DNA from: JAHDFB01 sp965658745
Lineage (GTDB): Bacteria; Bacteroidota; Bacteroidia; Chitinophagales; Saprospiraceae
Direction of reading: 5' to 3'
DNA length: 64,000 nucleotides
Assembly: GCA_965658745.1 (NCBI GenBank)
Contig: CBFHTK010000003.1
Span: 372,001-436,000, forward strand
Positions within the stretch are counted from its first letter, which is position 1. Each line of letters begins with the position of its first letter. The notes beneath the pieces are model-generated. The model saw only the letters and a program-made list of their open reading frames with translations, was not told where the DNA came from and made no database searches. Both the position numbers and the translations under genes were made by a program. This document shows, piece by piece, positions 46,729-55,355 of the stretch.

Positions 46729-47169
46729 ATGATCAAAATTGAAATTCCAATCGATGCTAGACTCATGGACGTGTGGGCTTGTCTCGTTGAGGAAACAAAC
46801 GAATGGTGGGGCCCTCAACACTATACAAGTTCTCATACCAAAAAAATGGAGTTGCAGGACTATATTGGTGGTAAGCTAATGGAAGACTTTGGTAATCGGG
46901 AGGGCATCGTTTGGGCAGATATTATTGGTGTAAAAACTCCTGATTATATCATGTTAAAAGGCCACCTAGCTCCGGAATATGGAGGACCAAATATTAGTTT
47001 CTCAAAAATATCACTTGAGTTTAAGAATAATAAAACATCTCTGCATTTTGAAGAATCATGGCTACAAACATCTCCTAATACTAATTTTGAAAAAAATCTT
47101 CAAATTGGTTGGAACGCAATATTTACAGATCTAAAAGAATATGTTGAGTCTAGTTATCCAAGAAACTAA
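46729..47169 (+). CDS. SRPBCC/AHSA1-like protein
   Basis: A 146-residue protein with the helix-grip fold of the START/AHSA1 superfamily: KIEIPIDARLMDVWACLVEE at the start, ETNEWWGPQHY, YIGGKLMEDFGN, and a C-terminal helix GWNAIFTDLKEYVE. These proteins bind hydrophobic ligands or Hsp90-type partners. The specific role is unknown. It lies 43 bp after yraN. Confidence 0.8.
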   Translation: MIKIEIPIDARLMDVWACLVEETNEWWGPQHYTSSHTKKMELQDYIGGKLMEDFGNREGIVWADIIGVKTPDYIMLKGHLAPEYGGPNISFSKISLEFKNNKTSLHFEESWLQTSPNTNFEKNLQIGWNAIFTDLKEYVESSYPRN

Positions 47170-47213
47170 ATCATGAAAAAAGTAAGAAGGATAAGCACTT
47201 CATTAAGAAACCA

Positions 47214-47639
47214 GTGTATCCTGGCGGAACAAAAGCAATGAAGGAATTCATTTCAAAGGAATTAAGGTACCCTAAAGAAGCTTTTAAACTTCGAAAAGAA
47301 GGCACAGTAAAACTTCGATATGACATAGACTACAAGGGTAAAGTCACTGAAGTTTTTATTCTTTCTGGACTTGGATATGGATGCGATGAGGAGGCAGAAC
47401 GAATTGTAAAAAAACTAAAATTTCTCGTAGATAAAAATCATAAAATAAAAGTTGTTTTTCATAAAAATATTCAAATTCACTTTCGGCTTCCAAAACCTCA
47501 ACCACAAGTTCCAGCACAATCCAAAATCCCAAACATCACAAAAATCGAATACAACTATTCTACAACTTCATCAAAGAAGCCAACTTCTAAAACTGAAAAA
47601 CCAAGTTATTCGTATTCAATAAAATACAACTCTAAATAG
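47214..47639 (+). CDS. TonB C-terminal-domain-like protein with disrupted start
   Basis: A frame with YPGGTKAMKEFISKELRYP, GTVKLRYDIDYKGKVTEV and LSGLGYGCDEEAERIV, the C-terminal domain of energy-transducer TonB-like proteins, followed by a Pro/Lys/Ser tail rather than a membrane anchor. The usual membrane-anchor half is absent. An ATG at 47173 with a run of six A lies just upstream but in another frame; one more A would give a start MKKSKKDKHFIKKPVYPGG joined in frame. I give the in-frame GTG at 47214; a one-base sequencing error or a real frameshift is likely at 47176-47181. Role in TonB-linked transport is doubtful. Confidence 0.65.
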   Translation: MYPGGTKAMKEFISKELRYPKEAFKLRKEGTVKLRYDIDYKGKVTEVFILSGLGYGCDEEAERIVKKLKFLVDKNHKIKVVFHKNIQIHFRLPKPQPQVPAQSKIPNITKIEYNYSTTSSKKPTSKTEKPSYSYSIKYNSK

Positions 47640-47751
47640 GTGAATCAGAAGACCACTTGTCAAGTTACTTCAACGATCTACTCAGCTCTTTTCATTGTCT
47701 TTCTTAAACTTATGCTTCTTGATAGGGTTAAAGATCATAAAAGAAATCAAG

Positions 47752-48198
47752 ATGTTTCAAGTTGTGCATAAGACAAGAGTAGCTGGTCATTATTTGGATC
47801 TAATGAAAAGATTTGATCGCGATCTTTTTGAGGCATTGGCACCAAAGGTTGGAAAAATAGAAATAGCAAAATTCACAGGATCAGAAACAGGTGACAAAGT
47901 TCATATCAAATTTCTTAGTCCAATAAGGACAGAGTGGGTTAGTGATATTATAGATCATGGCCAAAACGAAAACAAAGCGTATTTTATCGACAAAGGTGTC
48001 CAACTACCATTTCCATTGGGTGCTTGGGAACACCATCATGTAATCGAAAAAATTTCTGAGGAAGAATCATATATTGTAGACGATATGAGGTTCAAGGGTC
48101 GTAACTATTTTTGGAGTCTCATCCTATATCCAGCTATCTATCTAGGGTTTTTACCAAGAGGAAAAGTTTATAGATCTTATTTTGGAACCTTAAACTAG
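47752..48198 (+). CDS. SRPBCC-like ligand-binding protein
   Basis: A 148-residue protein; the ATG at 47752 (MFQVVHKTRV) is preferred over the longer frame from 47695, whose first 19 residues look unlike the rest. The sequence has helix-grip features (DLMKRFDRDLFEALAP, SPIRTEWVSDII, PFPLGAWEHHHVIEKI, DDMRFKGRNYFWSLILYP). It is a second SRPBCC-type gene within 1.5 kb, separated from the first by the TonB-like gene. Function unknown. Confidence 0.7.
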   Translation: MFQVVHKTRVAGHYLDLMKRFDRDLFEALAPKVGKIEIAKFTGSETGDKVHIKFLSPIRTEWVSDIIDHGQNENKAYFIDKGVQLPFPLGAWEHHHVIEKISEEESYIVDDMRFKGRNYFWSLILYPAIYLGFLPRGKVYRSYFGTLN

Positions 48199-48457
48199 TC
48201 AGCTTGCTTCATTCTCTGTCTATTGATTATTTATGACTAGCACCTGTATTTTTTTGGATTATACTTACTTTTTAGCAGCTGACCAAATCTTCGTCTCTAG
48301 TAACCAATCTTCAGATAAGTCAGATTACGGATGATCTCAGAATTTTCTACCTTTTCGTTTTCGGTATTCAGAATCTTTTGATCGGCTTTCTATGTGCCCT
48401 ACGATATACGGTTGAAAGATCGCTCTATTTTGTAGGTTTAGAGAAACTCTTGATTTG

Positions 48458-49624
48458 TTACATGCTGCTTTCTACATATCGGATCATATTCTTCAAATAA
48501 CTTTTCGTTCGAGCATCTTTGACACGCTCTTGTGCCGAAGTAACATAAGACAAAGCCTGTTCTTTCTTTCCCATAGTAACAAGAAGCTTTGTAAAAATTG
48601 AAATTAATTCAGCATCTTCAGTTGTTTCACTATCTTCCTTTAATAAATCATAGCCAAACTCCATAATCGAATTATCATTTGAAAACGTCGATTCAGCCTG
48701 TTTAAACCATTTGATTTTATCTTTTGGTTCGACCATATAAGCTTTTCGTTTCTTCGCCGTTTTAAGTACCGCTTTCACGTCCTTTTGGGCGAAAGCCCAG
48801 TTCATCTTGGCGTCAAGCGCAAAAAGCTTTGAATTATTACCTCCATGTTTCTTCGCAACTTTTATAGCATCTTTCAGGAGTCTTTCATTTTCATACTCAA
48901 TTGCTTTGTCAATAGTCTTACCGGCAGCTGCTAGGACCTTTTCTTCAAAAATCGGCTTTCCATAAGTCTTAATTATTTCCGATTTTCTTCTTAACATTTC
49001 CTCAAATAATCTACTGTCAGACTCGCTAGCAGCTTTGAAGTAAAACTCTGTTTTTTGCGCTTCTGTCAGACCTTCGGCTTCTCGAATATATTCGTTAGCT
49101 ATTTTTAAGCTAGACTTTCCAGACTTATTCAAAGCTTTCAGATAATTAACCATATTTTCAAATGATCTATCTCCATTTTCATAAGCTTCTCTATACTTTG
49201 CTGAAAAGTCAAATTCACTAACGATTGCATCGCCAAGTCTTAGCAGACCTTCAAGTTGCTGACCACCAACGACTTTCTTCAAGACTTTACCTTTTGGGTC
49301 TAGAAAAAACAAGGTAGGATATGCGCTGACTGGATATTTAGAACCAAACTTTCTACCATCTGGCTTCTCCATGTCAATCTTTAAATTGATGAAGTTTTGA
49401 TTATAGAAATCACCTGCCTCTTCTCTAGTAAAGACATTTGCGGACATTCTCTTGCACGGCCCGCACCAAGTAGTGTATGCATCTACAAAAATGATTTTCT
49501 CTTGCTTTGTTGCTTGTTCGATTGCGTCCTCCCATGATCCGTGGAAAAACTCAATTCCTTGGGCACTGAGTATAGCTGTTGCGAAAATAATTGAGAAAAA
49601 GGTAAGTAGTAATTTAGGTTTCAT
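48458..49624 (-). CDS. Secreted thioredoxin-domain protein
   Basis: A 388-residue periplasmic protein. A signal peptide (about residues 1-21, ending LSAQ) precedes a thioredoxin fold with the redox motif WCGPC (Cys54 and Cys57) and the cis-Pro region SAYPTLFFLDPKGK. The last 240 residues are helical and Lys/Glu-rich, possibly repeats of the TPR type. It probably reduces or isomerises disulfides in the periplasm. A hairpin word copy (48785) lies in its coding region. Upstream promoter box at 49671. Confidence 0.85.
   Translation of the reverse strand: MKPKLLLTFFSIIFATAILSAQGIEFFHGSWEDAIEQATKQEKIIFVDAYTTWCGPCKRMSANVFTREEAGDFYNQNFINLKIDMEKPDGRKFGSKYPVSAYPTLFFLDPKGKVLKKVVGGQQLEGLLRLGDAIVSEFDFSAKYREAYENGDRSFENMVNYLKALNKSGKSSLKIANEYIREAEGLTEAQKTEFYFKAASESDSRLFEEMLRRKSEIIKTYGKPIFEEKVLAAAGKTIDKAIEYENERLLKDAIKVAKKHGGNNSKLFALDAKMNWAFAQKDVKAVLKTAKKRKAYMVEPKDKIKWFKQAESTFSNDNSIMEFGYDLLKEDSETTEDAELISIFTKLLVTMGKKEQALSYVTSAQERVKDARTKSYLKNMIRYVESSM
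48785..48798 (+). repeat. GNRA-loop hairpin word, copy 5
   Basis: TTGGGC-GAAA-GCCC on the plus strand, antisense to the thioredoxin-like gene, within codons for WAFAQ. Confidence 0.6.
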
Positions 49625-49670
49625 CTCTTCGAAAGCGTTTATTTATATCCCTGTAAACATAGAGTTCAGG

Positions 49671-49678
49671 CAAAAATA
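49671..49678 (-). promoter_or_regulatory. Bacteroidota -7 box for the thioredoxin-like gene
   Basis: Reads TATTTTTG followed by CC on the minus strand, 46 bp before the start at 49624. No clear -33 element. Confidence 0.4.
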
Positions 49679-49828
49679 CATATTTGTGAGCATGTTTAAA
49701 TATTAGAAAAAGTTACTGTAGAGCCTATTAACAAGGTCAGTCGAAACATGCATTAAGCTGTTAACAAATTCTGCCCCGAAAATAGTCTAATCAAAAACTT
49801 ACTTTAACATTTCTATAATCTAATAGAC

Positions 49829-51145
49829 TTACTCGTTTACTCGCTTAATCCTTGCTCCTAGAGCATTCAGCCGCTGATCAATATTCTGATATCCACGATC
49901 TATCTGTTGTATGTTCTCTATTCTCGAAGTGCCATTAGCTGATAAGGCAGCAATCAATAAAGATACGCCTGCTCTGATATCTGGCGAAGACATAGAAATT
50001 CCGCGCAGTTGAGTACTTCGATCAAGTCCAATTACTGTAGCTCTGTGCGGGTCGCAAAGTATTATCTGTGCACCCATATCAATAAGCTTATCAACAAAAA
50101 ACAAGCGGCTTTCAAACATTTTCTGATGAATCAGAACACTACCTTTTGCTTGTGTGGCAACAACTAGTAGTATACTGATAAGGTCAGGAGTTAGCCCTGG
50201 CCAAGGTGCATCGTAAATCGTCAGAATCGAACCATCAATAAATGATTGAATTTCATAGTGATCTTGAGCAGGTATATGAATATCATCTCCTTGGTATCGA
50301 AGTTCAATTCCTAGCTTCCGAAAAGTATCAGGTATGATTCCTAAATGCTTAATTCCAGCATTTTTTATCGTTATTTCACTTTGAGTCATTGCAGCCAAGC
50401 CAATAAAGCTACCGATCTCAATCATATCTGGAAGTATCCTGTGTGTTGTTCCTTCCAACTCTGACACACCATCTATGGTGAGCAGATTTGAACCAACTCC
50501 ACGAATTTGAGCACCCATACCAATCAACATACGACATAGTTGTTGCAAATATGGTTCGCATGCTGCATTGTATATTGTTGTTGTTCCCTCAGCAAGTACA
50601 GCAGCCATCAAAACGTTGGCGGTCCCAGTAACTGATATTTCGTCCATCAACATATACGTACCTTTGAGCTTGTCTGCTCCCAAGTAAAAAGTATCATCCT
50701 TTTCATCAAATTTGAACTCGGCACCAAGCTTCTTAAATCCAAGAAAGTGAGTGTCTAATCTTCTACGACCTATTTTGTCTCCTCCAGGTTTCGGTAAAAA
50801 TGCTTTCTTGAATCTTGTCAGTAGTGGTCCGATTAACATAACGGAGCCTCTAATTTTCTGAGCAATTGCTAGATACTCTTTTGAAGCAAAAAATTCAAGA
50901 TCAATATCATCTGCTTGAAACTCCATGGTATCACTACCTAAATCTTTAACTTTTACTCCTAGGCCTTTCAATAAATCAATGAGGCGATTTACATCGAGAA
51001 TATTGGGTATATTCTGTATAACAACGGGCGAGCTAGTAAGTAAGACAGCACTGATTACCTGTAATGCTTCATTTTTTGCTCCCTGTGGTTGTAGTGTGCC
51101 GCTCAAGCGGTGTCCTCCTTCAACAATAAAGGCTTGATTACTCAT
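49829..51145 (-). CDS. murA: UDP-N-acetylglucosamine 1-carboxyvinyltransferase
   Basis: A 438-residue enzyme adding enolpyruvate to UDP-GlcNAc, the first committed peptidoglycan step in the cytosol. It has the N-terminal GGHRLSGTLQPQGAKNEALQ and the second-domain segments typical of MurA. The active-site loop reads KPGGDKIGRRRLDTHF, so Asp123 stands where most enzymes have the catalytic Cys. Asp at this site is known from mycobacterial and chlamydial MurA and makes the enzyme insensitive to fosfomycin. Length is normal. It lies downstream of DUF4290, with an intrinsic terminator between them. Confidence 0.95.
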   Translation of the reverse strand: MSNQAFIVEGGHRLSGTLQPQGAKNEALQVISAVLLTSSPVVIQNIPNILDVNRLIDLLKGLGVKVKDLGSDTMEFQADDIDLEFFASKEYLAIAQKIRGSVMLIGPLLTRFKKAFLPKPGGDKIGRRRLDTHFLGFKKLGAEFKFDEKDDTFYLGADKLKGTYMLMDEISVTGTANVLMAAVLAEGTTTIYNAACEPYLQQLCRMLIGMGAQIRGVGSNLLTIDGVSELEGTTHRILPDMIEIGSFIGLAAMTQSEITIKNAGIKHLGIIPDTFRKLGIELRYQGDDIHIPAQDHYEIQSFIDGSILTIYDAPWPGLTPDLISILLVVATQAKGSVLIHQKMFESRLFFVDKLIDMGAQIILCDPHRATVIGLDRSTQLRGISMSSPDIRAGVSLLIAALSANGTSRIENIQQIDRGYQNIDQRLNALGARIKRVNE

Positions 51146-51305
51146 AAATATTAATTTCTAAAATTGTGATTCGATATGAAAGTTAGGACTACTCACAACT
51201 ACAGGTTGCAGGTAGATCTCGGTTCGATCAACTTCAGGATAGGACTCTGCTTATTAACCAACTGAAATATCAAATTGGTATACAAAGGCTCAAGAAAACA
51301 AAAAA

Positions 51306-51325
51306 AAGGCGCTTTCTCAAGCGCC
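51306..51325 (-). terminator. Intrinsic terminator of the DUF4290 gene
   Basis: AGGCGCTT / AAGCGCCT is a perfect 8-bp GC-rich stem with a 4-base loop, followed on the minus strand by TTTTTTTG. It lies 22 bp past the DUF4290 stop, so murA (start 51145) probably has its own promoter. Confidence 0.9.
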
Positions 51326-51346
51326 TCAAATATATTAAATATTTTT

Positions 51347-52018
51347 TTAATGTGTTGGCTTTCTCTTTTTGTATTGATTGCCTTTATTCTTTTTATAATT
51401 ACTACTACCACTATTTCTAGAAGACTTATTACGTCGATCCTTAGAGCGTGAATTTGATCTCCTGGCATTTTTTAGATAATCAAAAGATGCATCATCAGAA
51501 ATACTCAATTCACCTTTGGTTATTATCTTGATATCTTCCAAGACAGATTCATCATTAATGTAGTGATTACGATTCCACTGCTTATAGGCGGTTTTCATGT
51601 ACGATCCAATTATTCGCACAAACTCTTGCTTCTTTGGACCATCTTCCATTGCAAGAGCTTTATTTATCAAGTCTTGAATATACTGACCGTAATGTCTATA
51701 TCTACGAATAGGTTTTGGATACTCGACCTTCATTTTCTCCTTTACAATTGGAGCTGGCCTAGTAAGTTCAACTCCCTCTGGAACTTCCACGTCTAGTTCA
51801 TAATCTGCAATTTTGAGCATGTGAGTCCACATTTTATCTGAGTACTCTTGAGTTTTGCGTTCATTAGTACTCATCTGAAGCATCATATCAACCATGCCTT
51901 CAGCCAAAAACTGTCTTTTCTCTTTATCCTCAACTGTTTTAATATATTGAATCATTTCATGAATATTTCTACCATATTCAGGAATGATTAATTTTTCTCT
52001 TTGTGAATTATACTTCAT
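51347..52018 (-). CDS. DUF4290 protein
   Basis: A 223-residue protein of DUF4290, a Bacteroidota family with no known function that is often next to murA, as here. The helical N-terminal domain has PEYGRNIHEMIQYI and TVEDKEKRQ; PKPIRRYRHYGQYIQDLI follows. The last 45 residues are a disordered Lys/Arg/Ser/Asn tail, suggesting nucleic-acid or ribosome contact, which is inference. Confidence 0.88.
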   Translation of the reverse strand: MKYNSQREKLIIPEYGRNIHEMIQYIKTVEDKEKRQFLAEGMVDMMLQMSTNERKTQEYSDKMWTHMLKIADYELDVEVPEGVELTRPAPIVKEKMKVEYPKPIRRYRHYGQYIQDLINKALAMEDGPKKQEFVRIIGSYMKTAYKQWNRNHYINDESVLEDIKIITKGELSISDDASFDYLKNARRSNSRSKDRRNKSSRNSGSSNYKKNKGNQYKKRKPTH

Positions 52019-52096
52019 AAGTATTTTTTAATGTATTCATTGAAATCCTTTTGCTCTTATAGGAGCTGAGGATAATATTAAGCTTAACAACAAGAT

Positions 52097-53932
52097 CTAC
52101 TCAACGGTAACTGACTTTGCCAAGTTTCTTGGCTGATCGATATTACATTCTCGTAGAACTGCTATGTGATATGCTAGAAGTTGCAGAGGAATAACTGATA
52201 ACAATGGAGTTAACGGATCAACTGTAGTTGGTATCTCAATTGTATAATCTGCAAGTTTTTTGATTTGGACATCACCTTCAGTGACTATGGCAATAACTTT
52301 ACCTTTACGAGCACTTACTTCCTGGACATTTGATAAAACCTTTTCGTAGGCTGCAACATTTGTTGCGATAACTACAACTGGCATGTTCTCATCTATCAAT
52401 GCAATAGGACCGTGCTTCATCTCGGCAGCGGGGTACCCTTCTGCATGAACGTATGAAATCTCTTTTAGTTTCAAAGCGCCTTCTAGAGCAACCGGGAAAT
52501 TATAACCTCTACCCAAATATAATGCATTATTTGCATGTTGGATCTCTTTTGCAATAAACTGTATCTGTGCATCAATTTTTAGAATCTTCTCTATCTTACT
52601 TGGAATATGTTCTAGTTCGACCAAAATTCTTCGGAAATAGTCCACATCGATAGTACCTTTTTCATATGCTAAATGCAATGCCATTAATGTGAGCACCGTT
52701 ACTTGAGAAGTAAATGCTTTTGTAGAAGCTACTCCAATCTCTTGTCCTGCATGAATATAAGAACCGGAATCAGACATCCTTGAAATGGTGCTTCCCACAT
52801 TATTCACGATACCATATATCAGAGCTCCTTTGTCTTTTGCTAATTTAAGCCCGGACATTGTATCTGCTGTTTCCCCAGATTGAGATAATGCAATTACAAC
52901 GTCTCCTTCTCCTATTATAGGGTTTCTATATCTAAATTCCGACGCATATTCAACTTCTACATTTGTCCGTGCAAGCTCTTCAAAAAGATATTCTCCAATT
53001 AGACCAGAATGCCAAGAAGTTCCACAAGCGATAATAATAAACCTTTGAGCATTTTTAATTTTATTCAGATTGGCTTGAATTCCACCTACTTTCACAAACG
53101 CTTTCATTGAATTAATACGCCCACGCATAGCTTCCTTTACAGTAGTAGGTTGCTGAAAAATCTCTTTGAGCATGAAATGGTCATAACCTCCTTTTTCAAG
53201 CTCTTCTAGTCTTAAGTCTAGTTCTTTTATTGTGACTTGTTGAACCTTGTTCTCTGCATTAGTAACCTTGTAACCATTGCGATCAATGGCTACTATCTGG
53301 TCATCTTTAAGATATATTACTCGATTAGTATATTTAATTATGGGAGTAGCGTCTGAAGCAATGAAAAATTCATTGTCCCCTAAACCCACTACTAGAGGTG
53401 AAGACCTTCTTGCACCAACCATAAGGTCTGGATTCTCTTCATCAAGTACAACTATAGCAAACGCCCCAACAATTTTAGTCAATGCTCTCTGGACTGCACT
53501 TTCTAAACTAAGGTTAAAGTTTACCAAATATTCTTCAATCAAGTGTGCAAGAACTTCAGTGTCTGTTTCACTCGTAAACACATGACCCAACTCTATTAAC
53601 GCCTTTCTCAGTGTTAAGTGGTTCTCAATTATTCCATTGTGAACAATTGCTACTCGGCCATTAGTTGAAAATTGGGGGTGTGCATTTACATCGTTTGGTT
53701 CACCGTGGGTAGCCCACCTAGTATGTCCAATTCCCAGTGAAGCCTTAAGGTCTTTATCTGCAGCAAAAGCTTGTAAATCAGAAACTTTACCTTTCTTTTT
53801 AAAAACCTGTAAAGATTTATTTAGTAAAGCTACCCCTGCACTATCGTATCCTCTATACTCTAGTCTTTGCAAACCTTCGATTAAAATAGGATAAGCCTCT
53901 TTGTCCCCTAGATAAGAAACGATTCCGCACAT
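52097..53932 (-). CDS. glmS: Glutamine-fructose-6-phosphate aminotransferase
   Basis: A 611-residue enzyme making glucosamine-6-phosphate from fructose-6-phosphate and glutamine, the entry to amino-sugar and murein synthesis. The N-terminal nucleophile Cys2 is exposed (MCGIVSYLGD), with GHTRWATHGEPND in the glutaminase domain. Two SIS domains follow (SQSGETADTMSGLKLAKDKG), and the C-terminus ends DQPRNLAKSVTVE as expected. It lies 6 bp after the DUF4270 gene and feeds MurA downstream. Confidence 0.97.
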   Translation of the reverse strand: MCGIVSYLGDKEAYPILIEGLQRLEYRGYDSAGVALLNKSLQVFKKKGKVSDLQAFAADKDLKASLGIGHTRWATHGEPNDVNAHPQFSTNGRVAIVHNGIIENHLTLRKALIELGHVFTSETDTEVLAHLIEEYLVNFNLSLESAVQRALTKIVGAFAIVVLDEENPDLMVGARRSSPLVVGLGDNEFFIASDATPIIKYTNRVIYLKDDQIVAIDRNGYKVTNAENKVQQVTIKELDLRLEELEKGGYDHFMLKEIFQQPTTVKEAMRGRINSMKAFVKVGGIQANLNKIKNAQRFIIIACGTSWHSGLIGEYLFEELARTNVEVEYASEFRYRNPIIGEGDVVIALSQSGETADTMSGLKLAKDKGALIYGIVNNVGSTISRMSDSGSYIHAGQEIGVASTKAFTSQVTVLTLMALHLAYEKGTIDVDYFRRILVELEHIPSKIEKILKIDAQIQFIAKEIQHANNALYLGRGYNFPVALEGALKLKEISYVHAEGYPAAEMKHGPIALIDENMPVVVIATNVAAYEKVLSNVQEVSARKGKVIAIVTEGDVQIKKLADYTIEIPTTVDPLTPLLSVIPLQLLAYHIAVLRECNIDQPRNLAKSVTVE

Positions 53933-53938
53933 ATTAAA

Positions 53939-55309
53939 TTAATTTGGTAATGAGTAAGTAAGGTTCAATTTCATTGGGTACTGGCTGTGGCCAGGTCCAA
54001 AAAGTATTGACCTTTCAGGAGATAACTCAGGCACGGCTGCTCCTAAATAGAGCTTATTTACTTCTCCAGAATTCTCCTTTATTAAGTCTTGGAAGTACTG
54101 TGTAATATTCATAGTGTAGAATCTTCTTACGACTACACCGTTGCCGTCTAGCTCTTCTTGTAAACTTCCGCCATAGATTGTAGAAAGCAGATTTGTAGAC
54201 TGCCCCGCAAAAATATCTTGAATCAGAACACGTTCGTCATCATCATCCTTCTCGAATAAAAATAACAATTTGATCGGGGAAAGTTCTTCATCGTTACCTT
54301 CTAAAGAAGCCACTGTGATTTCTAACTCTGCTTTTTTTACTAGTATATTTCCAAAATTCTCAAAATTAGCGTGTGGAAACTCTATCATAGCATCTCCGCA
54401 ACCAAAACCTTGTAAGTATAGTAAACTATCTCCTAGCACCTCATTATCTAATGCATTTTCGAAATCAGTCCCACTTATCTCGGAGGTCACATTAACGTGC
54501 CGTACTCCGCCGAGAACGAACGGATAAAACTTTGGAACCGTATCTGTGTAATATAAAATAATCTTGTTTCCAATATCAGTCAAAGTTTTTACTCTTGCAT
54601 CGAGTGGCAGTACACTTGTACTTTCAGTTTCGCTTTGAACCTTTATTCCTTTAAAGAATGCTCTAAAACTACTATCTCTTTTTACAGCCACAGTATCATT
54701 AATGATTCTTTCAGCTAGTGTATTATCTAATCTCACGCGTATTGAAGGTGCGGTTGTCGTTGTATCACCATCAAAAATCACATCAAAATTCTGTAATGAC
54801 GGTCTGACTTCTTGAACGTCGCTGATCGGAATCATTGCCGAAATCGGATCGGTAGTATACAATTCCTCATTATCGTCAAGGTCTTGATCGATTTCAAACA
54901 CTTGAATATTATGTTGAGCAGACGTATCACCGTAGAACAAACCAGAGGTCATGTTCATCAGCAAGACAATAGAATCTACCGTAGCATAAGAATTAGTATC
55001 ATAGTTATAAAAAGAAGGAGGTACACTTGCAATTGATACCTGGAAATAGCTATCAAATTTCTTGAACCCAAAATAATCGTCTCTAATTTCTCCCAAGTAC
55101 AAATCTTGGGATACACGACCAAAGCCATTTGTGCGAATACTATCTACACCCTTAACTGTTTTAACATTCATCGAAACCGTATCGACAAAAATCACGTCAA
55201 TACCGTCTTGATCTAGTAATTCTGATCCAACATCAGAAGGATCATTACATGAAAACAAAAATATGAAAGAGCAGATAAGAATGAATGCAGTTTTTGTATT
55301 CACTCGCAT
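53939..55309 (-). CDS. DUF4270 lipoprotein
   Basis: A 456-residue lipoprotein of the DUF4270 family, common next to glmS and a GT5-like gene in Bacteroidota. The signal peptide ends in FSC (Cys21 from the ATG at 55309, MRVNTKTAF); the first 4 codons of the longer frame are not needed. The body is beta-rich with the DUF4270 segments DPSDVGSELLDQDG and YLGEIRDDYFGF. Function unknown, probably outer-membrane associated. Confidence 0.85.
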   Translation of the reverse strand: MRVNTKTAFILICSFIFLFSCNDPSDVGSELLDQDGIDVIFVDTVSMNVKTVKGVDSIRTNGFGRVSQDLYLGEIRDDYFGFKKFDSYFQVSIASVPPSFYNYDTNSYATVDSIVLLMNMTSGLFYGDTSAQHNIQVFEIDQDLDDNEELYTTDPISAMIPISDVQEVRPSLQNFDVIFDGDTTTTAPSIRVRLDNTLAERIINDTVAVKRDSSFRAFFKGIKVQSETESTSVLPLDARVKTLTDIGNKIILYYTDTVPKFYPFVLGGVRHVNVTSEISGTDFENALDNEVLGDSLLYLQGFGCGDAMIEFPHANFENFGNILVKKAELEITVASLEGNDEELSPIKLLFLFEKDDDDERVLIQDIFAGQSTNLLSTIYGGSLQEELDGNGVVVRRFYTMNITQYFQDLIKENSGEVNKLYLGAAVPELSPERSILFGPGHSQYPMKLNLTYSLPN

Positions 55310-55355
55310 AAATTGTAGCATAAAATAGAAATCGTGGTCTTTAATAAAATGGCGA

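Noticed and set aside
48199..48457. A protein-like minus-strand stretch after the thioredoxin-like gene (about 30 codons).
   Set aside because: It has no start, is short and lies past a clean stop, so I treat it as ordinary spacer.
51158..51247. A 30-codon open frame before murA (SYPEVDRTEIYLQ) and a tRNA-like GGTTCGATC stretch.
   Set aside because: It is too short, with stops immediately upstream, and no cloverleaf can be drawn around the GGTTCGATC.
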